DNA from: Limnanthes douglasii subsp. nivea
Lineage: Eukaryota; Streptophyta; Magnoliopsida; Brassicales; Limnanthaceae
Length of the DNA stretch: 64,000 bases
Assembly (NCBI GenBank): GCA_036936605.1
Contig: JAUPFV010000002.1
Location: 166,090,813-166,154,812, forward strand
Direction of reading: 5' to 3'
The notes beneath the pieces are model-generated. The model was not told where the DNA came from. It ran no database searches and was given only the letters and a program-made list of their open reading frames with translations. Every line of letters begins with the position of its first letter. Positions within the stretch are counted from its first letter, which is position 1. The position numbers and the translations under genes are program-made. This document shows positions 54,409 to 64,000 of this stretch, in pieces.

Positions 54409-54649
54409 AAGAATTCTTAGGGAGGACTAGTTGCTACTTGGAATTTTACATGCAAAATTAAAACCATGATAAAAAGATTAAAAAATACTAACATTGATAA
54501 AGGCCATAACAAAACATAAAATACCATGGACTACCACTTTGTTGGGTTTATATAACAAAGTAAATATCGGTCAGATTTTCACTAGTTTGACTTGTCGGTC
54601 AGATAAATTCTACAATAAAATAATAGACAAAGCTATCATATTCTTCAAA
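54409..54649. other. second copy of the 105-bp repeat and flank
   Basis: 54510-54612 matches 54156-54263. The 66-codon frame at 54494-54694 is an overlap of this repeat with CopF and has no motif. Confidence 0.4.
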
Positions 54650-54662
54650 TTAAAACCCCATA

Positions 54663-55640
54663 TCACATCAGTAACACCTTGTCCTGCACATTGATTTTAG
54701 AAATCTCGCCCAAATTAACATAATATTTTACCTTTGGTGCCTCTCGTTCTTCAGCTATGTTCGATTTGTCCTTATACAAAGCCTCCTCATTAACGATATT
54801 ATTTTTACCTCTAATACTGTTTGATTTTCGAAATCCTAAAATATATAGCCAAACAATAATCTCTATAGCCAATAAATAAATTTTTCTTAGATTTGGGATC
54901 AAGTTTTTTTCAAAGCATTGGAATCAACATGTAAGTATGCCAATCAACCAAATAATTTTAAAAAATAAATATTTATCTTGTTAACACTCCCCATTCTTCC
55001 TATGGGAATTTGAAATTCGACGGAACCGATGGTCCTCTATTTATCAGATAAGCTGCAGTGTTGATTGCATCACCCTAGAGGTTTTTGGAAAACCAATATG
55101 CCACCTTATGCTTCTAGCAAGCTCATTTAAAATCTGGTTCATGCACTCAGCTATACTATTATATTGTAGTGTCTGTAGACTATTTGTAACACAATACTCT
55201 CTGAAACCCACCATCAACATATTCACCCTCATTATCTGATCTTAGACACTTAAGTTTCAGACCTTTCTTATTCTTTACCAATGCTTTATATTTCTTACAT
55301 ATATCAAATACATAAGTTTTACTTTTTTTTAAAGATAAAGCCTTTCTAGTCAAATTATCAATAAATGTGAAGTTCTATTGTAAGCCACTAAGTGATGAAA
55401 CTGAAGATGGTCGTCCTCAAATAATATCCACAACTCTAACTTTTATAGTTTTAGATTTCTATCGTACTTGACGAAGCTGATCTTATTTTGCCTCCCAATG
55501 AAGCAGCTCTTATATATACTAATCAATGTCATTCGATTATAATAATTTGTCGTTCGACTTAATTATCTTCATGTCATTCTCACTTATATTTCCAAGACTT
55601 TAGTGTCATAAAGTATCACTAGAGTCTGCAACTGTAATTG
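54663..55640 (-). pseudogene. CopF integrase
   Basis: Minus-strand residues in order: SENDMKIIKSNDKLL (about 55600-55540), LKSCFIGRQNKISFVKYDRN (about 55505-55445), FTFIDNLTRKALSLKKSKTY then FDICKKYKALVKNKKGLKLK (about 55370-55260), LRSDNEGEYVDGGFREYC (core, second aspartate, about 55250-55190), SIAECMNQILNELARSI (glutamate region, about 55160-55100), KTSRVMQS, and the C-terminal GYIF-type region to 54663. The first aspartate motif lies in a damaged stretch. Confidence 0.75.
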
Positions 55641-56149
55641 TAACTATTACACATGTGTCTACTATTTTCATACCAATAGTAGACAAGTCTTTTGAACTGG
55701 AATACAGATAAAGACTACATATCATGTAACCACGAGAGAATATAATATCTCCTTTCATCACCTTTCATCCACCACAAGAAAAATAAATATTATTTCTTTC
55801 ATCACCAAACTACCAAAATAAAATCAATTTTTTTAATTGTGGAACATATCTAACCTTATAGATTCTCGAAAAATAATTCATTTTACTGCTTAATATTGAT
55901 ATCTTCAATAACTGCTATCTGAAATGGTTTATTATTAACTAAATAAACGGTTTCATAATTACATGTTGTATAGCTGGCAAAGAGTTCTCAGTTTGATGTG
56001 GTATTCCAAAAACTTAATGAGTCGAGAATCCAACAGTCAATATGAAGTAAGGAGTAAGTCATCTTGTATGGTTTATGTAACAAAATTTTCACTTTCATTA
56101 TATTTCTTCTTAGGTTTTTTACAATACCTTTATACAGTCTCATCTAACA

Positions 56150-56990
56150 GTAATTCTAACATCTAGGTGGACCTTGTGGATCTTTAGTTGGCACTTTCTT
56201 TTCCATCTTCTTGATTTAGATCTTCATATATTATGATTTCTATGAGATGATATCCCTTCTAATTTAATGTTAAAAGAGGCATCATTATTAGAATATTGAC
56301 CATAATCTTTCATTTAAACTTATTCATCGAGGATCAGATCGCGCATGTCATTATACTTTAACTTCTCTTTACTAGTGTAATTATTTATAATACTTCTTAC
56401 AACTTCCCAACTATTGGGTAGAGAAGAAAAAATTATTAGGGTACAAATTTCACCGTTGAATTTGATTGCACCAAATCTAGAGCATTCAAAACTTAACTGA
56501 AATCATTTAAGTGCTTTGTAGCTAAAGTCTCTTATGTCATGTTCAATCTAAATAATTTCCTTATTAGATGTACCTTGTTCTTTACCCAATAAATTTCATA
56601 CATACTCATCAAGGATACCATCACACAAAAATGGTCTTTTCTTTTACAACAATACACACAAATGATTATACTATGATTACTCAAACAACCCATAGAACTT
56701 TATAATCCCAAAGTTTCTAACCTACCTCGAACATCGCATATGGCTTCGTTGAATTTAAGAGAGGTTGCTGCAAGTTTCTCCCATATAGATAATCTTGCAT
56801 TCTCTAGTGCGTGAAGTGTGACTCGCCAAACGTTTCGAGTATAACATTTCTAGATTTGATTGCAACATCTCCAGATGTGATTGCAACGTCTCCAGATCTA
56901 ACATTAAGCGTAAATAATATCATCGTCTTTTCTTCTACAATGATGTTGTCTTCTTCTTTTTTCATAAATTATTCTTAATTCTTCATAATA
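56150..56990 (-). pseudogene. CopF gag
   Basis: Minus-strand frames show LHALENARLSIWEKLAATSL (about 56830-56770), MYEIYWVKNKVHLIRKLFRL (about 56600-56540), ETLATKHLNDFS (about 56530-56495), YPIVGKL / SWEVVRSIINNYTSKEKLK-like residues (about 56420-56370) and NDMRDLILDE (about 56355-56325). They follow the pattern of copia gag proteins (UBN2 type). Numerous stops. Confidence 0.7.
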
Positions 56991-57002
56991 GTTACTCTGA
57001 TA

Positions 57003-57170
57003 TCATTTTTTATGAATCAATACCAAAAGAAATAACACAAAAAGAAAAAAAAATAAAAATTGTAGTTTTTTCATTATATCATAAAAAACTGTTCATAATG
57101 ACCCAAAACCCTAATAGGATGTGTGAAATTTATACTAGCCATTAGGACTGAAAATGCATCTCGACGAAAA
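57003..57170 (-). mobile_element. CopF 5' LTR end
   Basis: Adjacent to the degenerate primer site. On the minus strand it contains AGTATAAATTTCACACATCC and ATTAGGGTTTTGGGTCATTA, a TATA-like box followed by R/U5-type sequence. A similar fragment lies at 40505-40640. The outer end is not visible. Confidence 0.55.
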
Positions 57171-57267
57171 ATCTAAATGGGTTACTATTATTGAGTGGGT
57201 TTTTCAGGTTGTTGAAAAAAATCATCTTCTTGATGGGAAAGGAAAGGAAAAATAGGTGGAACTTCCC

Positions 57268-57567
57268 ATACGTCTAATAGCTACAAACATAGTAAATTGA
57301 AGTTACTACCATGTCATAAAAACTGACAATGAAATTTCGAAAAAAAATCGTTGAATAATCTAAAGCTAATAAGGTAAGGATTGATAAGCTTGTTGGTTGA
57401 TAGAAAATGTCTAAAACTATAGTTCAAACCATAACTAGTGAAATTTGCTTGGCTCCAAATATTTTTACAAGTATTGTTGATGTTACTAGCATTCATTATG
57501 AGAAACTAACTAAAGTGTTGGACACTCTTAATGTTGTAGATATACGAACTTCGACAGATGCTTCTTG
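57268..57567 (+). repeat. 300-bp direct repeat, copy 1
   Basis: Matches 58070-58378 with few differences, from GAACTTCCCATACGTCTA to CAGATGCTTCT. The plus frame reads TIVQTITSEICLAPNIFTSI then VDVTSIHYEKLTKVLDTLNV in both. The protein is not recognised. Confidence 0.85.
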
Positions 57568-58069
57568 TTGGATATTTTAGTGTAATTGAATTAACTAGTC
57601 GACCAATGTAGTCATAATATATTATCGAGCAAGTCGGAGAGTGTGGAGTACACGCTTGTTAGAATATATTATGATTAGTGGGTCCAATGGACGGATCCTT
57701 GTTCGGGTTAGATTTATTTTGAATGATAAGGCTATTATGAAAATTCATGTAAATTTGAATTTGGAAAAATAATTCGAATCTGAATTTGGAAAGATAATTC
57801 GAATTTGAATTTGAATTTTTAGTCTGTTTATTATTTGAAATTTAAACTGCTTTTGAACATAAAACAGTTTTACAGTTGGAGTATTTTGGTTGAATAAATA
57901 AGTATGGTTTTGTAACAGAAGATCAAAAACAAAAATATTCATTCTCATTGTTCAAAAGAAACGTTCTGATTTTATCCAGTTGAAAATTTTGGAGAACCAC
58001 CAAAATAATTTCAATCTGAAATTGGTAAAACAAGACTTCAGAATTTATCCGGAAATCTCTAAATATGTG
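57568..58069 (+). repeat. 500-bp spacer between direct repeats, LTR-like
   Basis: Starts TGTTGGATATTTTAGTGTAA, right after a frame-breaking point of copy 1. It contains short internal repeats of TTCGAATTTGAATTTG type and an AT-rich leader-like end (AACAGAAGATCAAAAAC). The TGTTGG start and general composition are LTR-like. No matching second LTR is present. Confidence 0.45.
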
Positions 58070-58402
58070 GAACTTCCCATACGTCTACTAGCTACGAACA
58101 TAGTAAATTGAAGTTACTACCATGTCATAAAAACTGACAATGAAATTTCGAAAAAAATGGTAGAATAATCTAAAGCTAATAAGACAAGGATTGATAAGCT
58201 TGTTGGTTGATAGGAAATGCCTGAAACTATAGTTCAAACCATAACTAGTGAAATTTGCTTGGCTCCAAATATTTTTACAAATATTGCTGATGTTACTAGC
58301 ATTCATTATGAGAAACTAACTGAAGTCTTGGACACTCTTAATGTTGTAGATATACTAACTTCGACAGATGCTTCTAATGATCAACTGGTTATTGATGAAT
58401 AA
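58070..58402 (+). repeat. 300-bp direct repeat, copy 2, with a 61-residue open frame
   Basis: The open frame 58217-58402 continues beyond the repeat (STDASNDQLVIDE), where copy 1 is cut after TDAS by the spacer, so copy 2 appears to be the intact one. Function unknown; the sequence may be part of an unrecognised retroelement gag. Confidence 0.6.
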
Positions 58403-59223
58403 TTTGTCGGGGTCTCTGCTTCAATTAAATATTATATTTGCAATAAATTTCAGATTATTCAACTACTTTGCTACTTGAGTATGTATGTATGAAGAATTTA
58501 CCAGCTTATCTTTCCTCTTTGTAGATGGCCAAGAGAAAAAACGGAACTAATTATTGAAGTAAATGTTATTTTTGCTTATTTATTTATTTATAGCTTTTGA
58601 CTTCTTGAACTTTATAGATATATGGTTTTAATTCATAATATTTGTTTAATAGATTTGTATTTGTGCACCGGTTTTGTAAGAGCCATGTTCCAAATGTTCT
58701 TGTCCTTCAGCCTATGCTTGCAGTCTTACTTAAGCTAGCCGAGAACAACTGAAAGTTGAAAGATGTTTTTGTTGAGAATGGATAATGCTTGAGAGCTAAT
58801 ATTATAACTAATGTTAAAGTTGAAATGCACTTAAAGACTTTGGCAATTGTTCATGAGTTAGTCAAATCTTTTTATGCTATAAAGGCAGAGAAAGAACCAA
58901 AGGAAGCTAAACATAAGCAATTTGAGGCATTGATTAAGACCATTAAAGTTTAGCATAATAATCTGGAAGAATTGCATAAAGATAAAGAAGATGGGCATGA
59001 TAAGGTAAGTTACTTAAAAATAGTGTAAAGGATAAACACAAGAAGAACGAAACGAAGATTTAGTGAAAACACTAAAGTTTGATAAACAAAACATAATAAA
59101 TTTGAAAATGATTACAGATGTTATAACTTTTTTTGTTGTGGTTGCACAAGCACATAGCTATATGATTTTTTTGGAAAAATAAAAATGGGTTTTATTTCGG
59201 GTCCGGTTTTCCAAATTAGGCGA
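58403..59223 (+). other. decayed coding-like sequence, not identified
   Basis: At about 58695-59005 one frame, with three stops, reads PMLAVLLKLAENN, KLKDVFVENG, HLKTLAIVHELVKSFYAIKA then EKEPKEAKHKQFEALIKTIK, NNLEELHKDKEDGHDK. It is charged, probably helical, and follows the repeat frame at 58217. It may belong to the same unknown gene as the 300-bp repeats. No family recognised. Confidence 0.35.
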
Positions 59224-59644
59224 TGCGACAACTCAAATCGAGCGTGTCAAAAAACCCAACGACTTTTGAAAGCATCAAGGGGCGAATTTAGGTGATAAAA
59301 TTCAGTCCCGAAAATCTACCTTTTAGGCTATCTTTTTGTTGTTTTTGTTATTAGGTTGTGATTTAATTAAACTACTTAACCAACTCCAATCTCTTTGAAA
59401 TTAGGTTGAGATTTATTTTATTTTGTTACGACCAATCTTTAATTTTAGCACAGGGTATCGAGCACTTCTATAAAAGGCTCTCAAACCTTACTTTTGTCGT
59501 CAGACTTTTTGAATCAAATTTGAATTTGTTTTTTCACTAAATCTCTTATAATCTAAACTAGGGTTAGGGTTTATATCTATTTTTTCATTTTCTCTTCTTT
59601 TTTTCTTCCAACCTACGACTCTGTTTTGACATTAGTCGCCATCA
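59224..59644 (+). mobile_element. GypJ 5' LTR (start uncertain)
   Basis: Ends CGCCATCA at 59644, one base before the primer site. A TATA-like CTATAAAAGGCTC is at about 59468. The start at 59224 is chosen because TGCGACAACTCAAATCGAGC resembles the starts of such LTRs; no second LTR is available to prove it. Confidence 0.5.
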
Positions 59645-59646
59645 GT

Positions 59647-59661
59647 TGGTATTAGAACGAG
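59647..59661 (+). promoter_or_regulatory. GypJ primer-binding site
   Basis: TGGTATTAGAACGAG, a mutated form of the methionine-tRNA-type TGGTATCAGAGC site, right after the LTR end. Confidence 0.65.
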
Positions 59662-60050
59662 ACAGCTCCTATAACGTGGGTTAAGGAGATATGTCGCGAG
59701 GAAAATCTGTTTGCTCCATGGAGGGAACAAGGTAGAGGTAAATATTACTGCCAAGACTTTCGTTAACAGGTCTTTAAAAAGCTGTCATCGAGAGATTTCG
59801 ATCAGAACGTCAGCAACCGGTTGGAATCAAGATTCAGACTTGAGATCCTATAGTTCTAGAGAGGTCTTGAACTAGAAGAGTTTTAGATTGGATCGCCTCA
59901 ATTGAAGAATTACTTGTTTTTAAGGAGATTCCAGACACAAAATGGGTACATTTGGCTTCAACTAAGTCCTAAGGCTGATCTGCATCTTGGTGGAAGCCGT
60001 AAATTAGACCAGTTCTAGGCAAGGTAAGCAAAAAAAAACAACTTGTGCTA

Positions 60051-60545
60051 AATTTGTGAAGCATTGAGGGCTGCATTATTGCCTTACAATTATGCAAATG
60101 TAATGTACATGCAGTTCCAAAACCTTAAACAATGGTCGAGGACTGTTGATGAACACACTAACGAATTTTTCAACCTCCAAAACTGTATGGATATTGTTGA
60201 TTCAACATATCAAGTAGTATCTTGCTACATAGGTGAGATAACATAGCAATTTTAGGACCAAATGAATATGTTTGAACCTGTGAATGTGTCTGAAGCACAA
60301 CCACAAGCACCACATCTTGAGATATCCCTTTTAGGAAGGCCTTATGTAGGAGATACCGCGAGGACAACAACAATACCGTTTCTAAAAAGGACAGTTCCAG
60401 CTCCAGGCCCCACAGTACCAACTGCAACTCCTATTCGTGTATGTGCTAACTCAAAAGTCCCTAGTCACGCAGGTACTCTCTCGCATATTAGATGCTAAAA
60501 TTTTGACGAACTAGGGCACATTGCTTTGTAGTGTCCAAACACAAC
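60051..60545 (+). pseudogene. GypJ gag C-terminal part
   Basis: 60064-60246 reads YNYANVMYMQFQNLKQWSRT then VDEHTNEFFNLQNCMDIVDS, the end of a Retrotrans_gag domain. After a stop, 60262-60498 is a proline-rich spacer. A zinc knuckle then reads IRC-stop-NFDELGHIAL-stop-CPN (about 60486-60540), the C, C, H, C pattern with two stops. Upstream gag is not readable. Confidence 0.7.
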
Positions 60546-60654
60546 AACAAGCACAACAATTGAGGGGTTAGCTCACGGGAACTGCTGATTTTGATATGTA
60601 AGTTGAACCACCATTTGATGACTCGAGGATACTGTAGATGAGGTTCACGCGGAC

Positions 60655-60970
60655 CAAATTACTGGAGGAGATGTTGGACATGCATTGGTTTTAAGGCGTG
60701 TATGTTTTACGCCTAAAGCAAGAGGTGAAGGGGATGATGGGCTGCAAAACAACATTTTCCAGTCGACTTATACTATCAAGGTAAAGGTATGTTAATTTCT
60801 TATTGATTCAGGGAGTTGTGAAAACGTGATTTCCGAAGAAGGTGTGTAAAAGATGGTCCTGTAAGTAGAAGACCACCCCAAATCCCTACAAACTCGCTTG
60901 GTTAAAGAAAGGTAGTGATGTAACAATCTATAAAAGATGTCTAATGTCTTTTTATGTCAGTAACTATAAG
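60655..60970 (+). pseudogene. GypJ protease
   Basis: Frames give LRRVCFTPKARGEGDDGLQN and NIFQSTYTIKVKVC, then FLIDSGSCENVISEEGV at about 60796-60846: the retropepsin box DSGS with the gypsy-specific CENV. Stops lie before FLIDS and after EEGV. The TatC LTR begins at 60971 within the following segment. Confidence 0.75.
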
Positions 60971-61275
60971 TGATATGCAAGTAAAAATTTAAGGACTAAA
61001 GTGTAAATAATATAAGTTTAATGCAACAATAATGATTATGTATTTCTATTGAGGACTAAGGGTAATTTATCCCTTTATGTAACCGTTTTGAGTTTAGAGC
61101 TAAGTCCCAACGCCTCTATATAATGGCCAGGGCTGAACTAATAAAGGGCTTGAACACTTTTATATCTAACTCAATTGGGGCTCTGACTTTTTTATCTCTA
61201 AAAACTCTATCCCTCTCTCACTAAAACTCGCGTATTACTTTTTCCTAAGACAACTCTTAATAATTAAACTCACCA
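60971..61275 (+). mobile_element. TatC 5' LTR
   Basis: TGATATGCAAGTA...CTCACCA, 305 bp; TATA element CTCTATATAATGG at about 61112-61124, as in TatB. Confidence 0.85.
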
Positions 61276-61278
61276 AAT

Positions 61279-61297
61279 TGGCGACTTCATTGGGGAC
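61279..61297 (+). promoter_or_regulatory. TatC primer-binding site
   Basis: TGGCGACTTCATTGGGGAC, three bases after the LTR; TGGCGACTCC-type site of Tat/Ogre elements, probably for tRNA-Arg. Confidence 0.8.
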
Positions 61298-61369
61298 CGA
61301 TTAAGAATCAGTGTCTTACTTGTTCAAATTTCAATATAATATTCTTATTTTTTTATTTGAATTCTTATA

Positions 61370-63021
61370 ATGAATCCTGAAAACAATCCGTATTTTGATC
61401 AGCGATGGAAACGTTAAAAGATGATTTGCAAAGAAATGAAAACAGACCGGATGTATCAGCTATGATCCAAACTCAATCATATATTGAGATGCGCATGAAT
61501 CAACTCTTGGATTAAGTAAATAAGCTTAACAAAAAGTATGAACAAAGAGAACAAGAAATTCATTCGGCGAAGTTCAAATCCGAGGTGAGGCAAGTAAAAG
61601 AGAAAGCTGAGATGGGAGATCAGTCTGATCGATCTTGTGTGGATCGGCACGCTAGAAGTGAGCAGAAGAAAGCGCGTTTCGAAGCTCCTAAAGAGCACTA
61701 TTATTCTCGTAAAGGGAAAAAAGACAAGCAAAAGTATGTAACATTTACTGATGAAGAGGTTGAAAGTTCTACTTTAGGATTTAAGAGATATAAGAAGAAC
61801 AAGAAAGAGGAACAAGAAAGGGAACAACTTAGGAAGAATAAGAAGGAGCATAAATCTAAAAGGGACAACTTTCCTCGTTGTTTGAGGGAATCTACTTGGT
61901 GTGAGGGGAACACATCGAATCAATATGTTGAGCCTGATCGAAATGTATATGCAATTATGGGTACTGAGGATCAGTTTGTGCAAGGCATCAATTGGAGGAA
62001 CTCTCCATTGACAAATGAGATTCGATCAATTGGAGAAGTTCGATGGGATGCAAGATCCAGATGACCACATCAAACAGTTCAAGAACTATATGAGGAATTT
62101 TGAAGATGAAGACCGGCTGGTGTGTCGTACATTTTCGCAGACTTTGAAAAGAACAACATTAAAGTGGTATAAGCGGATTCCGAGGGGATCCGTCTCAAAT
62201 TTCAGGAATTTTTACACTGCTTTCGAAGGCAGTTTGTGGGAATTAAGGAGATGAGAGCGAATGGAGATACAATTATTCAGTGCAAGCAGGCGGTTGGAGA
62301 TAAATTAAAGGATTACACGAAGAGGTTTGTTCCGACTAAAGAAAGTTTGGACGATTGCGAAGAAAATATGGCGATGGCAGCTTTTCGCTAGGGTCTATTG
62401 CCATGGGATCTGGCTAATGAAACGACAAAGAGGAGACCTCTAACCTTTGGAGCATTGATGGCTCAAGTAGAAGATCAGATCAAGATTGAAGAGTCAACCA
62501 AGGCCCGAGAAGGACCAGTTAGTACTCCAAAGAATTCGAGTCAGGTGGCCAATAACCAAGGGTAACCCTCGAATAGTAATCAACAGTCATGTTCGGAAAA
62601 TAATATCTTTCCACCTCAAACTGGTGGATATTCAAATTATGCTACATCCTATAATTATAATAGACCGAGGCCAAATCAGTGGATTAGGCCAGAATATTAT
62701 GCTGATTTGACAGAAAGCGTGGTTGCAATCTTTGATGAGAACAAAAGCTTTATAAATTTTAGGAAGCCAATTCCAATAAATAGGTCAAGAGAGGAGCGGA
62801 ATAACAAATGTTACAGGTATCATAAGAACATCAGGCATGATACTAATAATTGCATCACATTGAAAAAAGAAATTCAAATCTTGATTGAAAATGGGAAGCT
62901 CTTGACTTATGTGAAGTCACAAGGGAGCGGTTCAAAAAACAAAGCATCAACTTCGAAGGCTAATCTAGCTGCGCCAGCTGACAATTTAATAATTTCATAT
63001 TCGAAGGCTGAAGAATTCGAT
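61370..63021 (+). pseudogene. TatC gag
   Basis: ATG 61370 (MNPENNP). After early stops, 61585-62064 is open for 159 residues, very rich in lysine and glutamate (EESTLGFKRYKKNKKEEQER-like), then WCEGNTSNQYVEPDRNVYAI. 62015-62254 has the Retrotrans_gag core: MQDPDDHIKQFKNYMRNFED, YKRIPRGSVSNFRNFYTAF. Later VGDKLKDYTKRFVPTKESL and LANETTKRRPLTFGALMAQV appear. The C-terminal part (62707-63018) includes a Tat-type knuckle, CYRYHKNIRHDTNNC. Several frameshifts and stops break it. Confidence 0.8.
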
Positions 63022-63717
63022 GCCTCTACTACTGGTCATGGCTCCTATACAGATTATATGAAGGGCAAGGTGTTTTGTTGGAACCATTAGTAAATACAAC
63101 ATTTGAAGAGATCAAGGTAAGACTGACCATTGCACATATTCTAGTTTTACATGATTTTTCTACTTGGCTTATAACGATTTTGTACTATACACCGATCATG
63201 ATGCCTTGAATTATCTGCAGAGTTAAGAGAAGCTCTCTTCACGCTATGCGCGTTGGGAAGCCTTTACTCAACAATTTAAATTTTCAATCAAGCACACTTC
63301 AGGGGCACTTAACCGCGTATCTAATGCACTGAGCCACTGCAATATGATGATTCGTATGGAAGGTGAGGTTCTGCGATTCGAGATGATGAAGGATGTAGTG
63401 GCTATTGATCCATATTTTGGTCATATTCTAGAGGACGTCATGGCAGACTTGAGAAAATATTTTGCAGTTAGCAACGACTACCTCTTCAAAGGTAACTTAC
63501 TTTGTATTCTTGTGGGAAGTTTGAGATTACTGATTATACAAGAGAGGCATAACAAAGGGCATAGTGATAGAGATCAAGCCCTTCACTCTATATCGAGTCA
63601 GTTTTTTTGGCCGCATTTAAGGAGAGATGTTATCCGTTTTGTAATTGGCTGTCGGGTTTGTCAGATAGCAAAATGCATGTCCTCCAACGCGTGTCTATAC
63701 TTACCACTCCCAATGCA
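63022..63717 (+). pseudogene. GypJ right part: RNase H and integrase zinc-binding region
   Basis: From about 63022 frames read VMAPI..DYMKGKVFCWN and NTTFEEIKVRLTIAHILVLH (RT-RNase H connection), then with a gap DHDALNYLQS, LSSRYARWEAFTQQFKFSIK, SGALNRVSNALSHCN (RNase H end), DPYFGHILEDVMADLRKYF, LLCILVGSLRLLIIQERHNK and GHSDRDQALHSISSQFFWPH, then RFVIGCRVCQIAKC (integrase HHCC region). GypD-family LTR sequence starts at 63718, cutting the integrase. Confidence 0.8.
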
Positions 63718-64000
63718 TGATGTGATCCTAGATGACACAAGGAGCTTAGAACATGGAAATGTGCAAGAACCAGATGAACAACTTGAAAAAGAAGATGAGC
63801 TTGAAGTTGAAGATATTCTTATTTTACCGGCTGGTCCAACAACTCGATCAAGAGTAAAACAATTTAACAAAGCTGTTGGAGGATTGCTTAATCAACTAGA
63901 GAATCCACGTGATCAAAACAGCAAGTATGGTGGAAAAGCTTGTCAAACCACTTTGGTCTTGGTTTTTAATGAGGCAATTGTTTCACTTCACCATTGCCCA
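63718..64000 (+). mobile_element. third GypD-family LTR, running off the window
   Basis: Starts TGATGTGATCC exactly like the GypD LTRs and is nearly identical to them, including the pol-tail frame (GPTTRSR motif). About 94 bp (equivalent to 46441-46534) is deleted between CTTG and GTTTTTAATG. The five bases before it are ATGCA, the candidate target duplication. It is either the 5' LTR of another element or a solo LTR, inserted in GypJ integrase. Confidence 0.9.

Larger units (their letters stand above)
54650..57170 (-). mobile_element. CopF: Ty1/copia element on the minus strand, partial
   Basis: On the minus strand, an LTR-like region (57170-57003), a degenerate primer site (TGATATCAGAGT, about 57003), gag, pre-integrase, integrase and the linker toward RT can be followed down to 54650. 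RT, RNase H and the other LTR are missing. Motifs look like Tork-type plant copia elements. All frames contain stops. Confidence 0.75.
59224..60970 (+). mobile_element. GypJ: Ty3/gypsy element, left part (interrupted by TatC)
   Basis: LTR (possible start TGCGACAACTCAAATCGAG at 59224), primer-site-like TTGGTATTAGAACGAG at 59646, gag with a damaged knuckle, and protease can be followed to 60970. There the TatC LTR begins inside the protease-RT linker (LVKERKGSDVTI then KMSNVF-like frames). GypJ resumes at about 63021 in RNase H. It is a different gypsy family from GypD; motifs recall Reina/Tekay-type elements. Confidence 0.75.
60971..63021 (+). mobile_element. TatC: Tat-family element inserted in GypJ, truncated after gag
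   Basis: A 305-bp LTR, primer site and gag in plus orientation, related to TatA/B throughout. After SKAEEFDA (about 63018) the sequence switches to GypJ RNase H, so protease, RT, RNase H, integrase and the 3' LTR of TatC are missing, together with the middle of GypJ. Confidence 0.85.

Noticed and set aside
61477..61983. Minus-strand open frames rich in Phe and Leu
   Set aside because: Shadows of the lysine/glutamate-rich gag stretch of TatC on the plus strand.

Overview
This is nuclear DNA of a flowering plant, read from content alone: introns with GT-AG borders, plant-type Ty3/gypsy (Tat and chromovirus-like) and Ty1/copia retrotransposons, an L1-type LINE, a tRNA-derived SINE, a Mutator-like (MULE) end, and one plant-type DUF1350 gene. 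The species cannot be told from the sequence. The window is a graveyard of nested, mutually inserted mobile elements with almost no single-copy sequence. Nothing looks bacterial, organellar or CRISPR-like. Clade names and element boundaries rest on motif reading, not on searches.

Layout. 1-6645: a minus-strand Tat-lineage element (TatA; gag, protease, RT, RNase H, second archaeal-type RNase H, integrase), inserted into a minus-strand LINE (6646 to about 9450). 10132-10356: a striking 225-bp imperfect palindrome. 10958-13097: a DUF1350 alpha/beta-hydrolase-like gene on the minus strand, nine readable exons, with a nonsense codon and no 5' end, so probably a pseudogene. 13160-16190: a gypsy element with a large internal deletion (GypL). 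16191-23900: AT-rich, almost featureless sequence with one SINE (22262-22480). 25230-28196: a second Tat family (TatH, minus strand) with a plus-strand, antisense reading frame resembling the 'putative gypsy type transposon' (Transposase_28) family. It is interrupted at 28197 by TatB (28197-32666, plus). 32667-34857: the right part of a MULE with a transposase tail and a convergent GRF zinc-finger gene. 34858-36775: a deleted relative of GypD (GypG). 37170-37600: a minus-strand LTR related to GypL.

41355-53070 is the best-resolved nest: a Ty1/copia element (CopK) whose downstream LTR was split by a 6578-bp gypsy element (GypD, 46197-52774). Both GypD LTRs, the primer-binding site, the polypurine tract and a 5-bp target duplication (CTAGG) are visible. 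GypD keeps gag and pol in one frame across about 4.5 kb, broken only by three stop codons. Its pol frame runs into its own LTR. CopK's upstream LTR carries a 172-bp segment inverted relative to the other LTR.

53087-59223 holds fragments: an LTR-like piece, a proline-rich peptide remnant, a minus-strand copia element (CopF), and 300-bp direct repeats around a 500-bp spacer. 59224-63717 is a gypsy element (GypJ) carrying a truncated Tat insertion (TatC, 60971-63021). GypJ is cut at 63718 by a third GypD-family LTR that runs off the window.

Functionally, the window shows TE-on-TE insertion, microhomology deletions and decay. No element looks autonomous as it stands. Candidates for a second look are the hairpin, the antisense ORF of TatH, the MULE with its GRF companion gene, the inverted LTR promoter of CopK, and the pol-LTR overlap of GypD.
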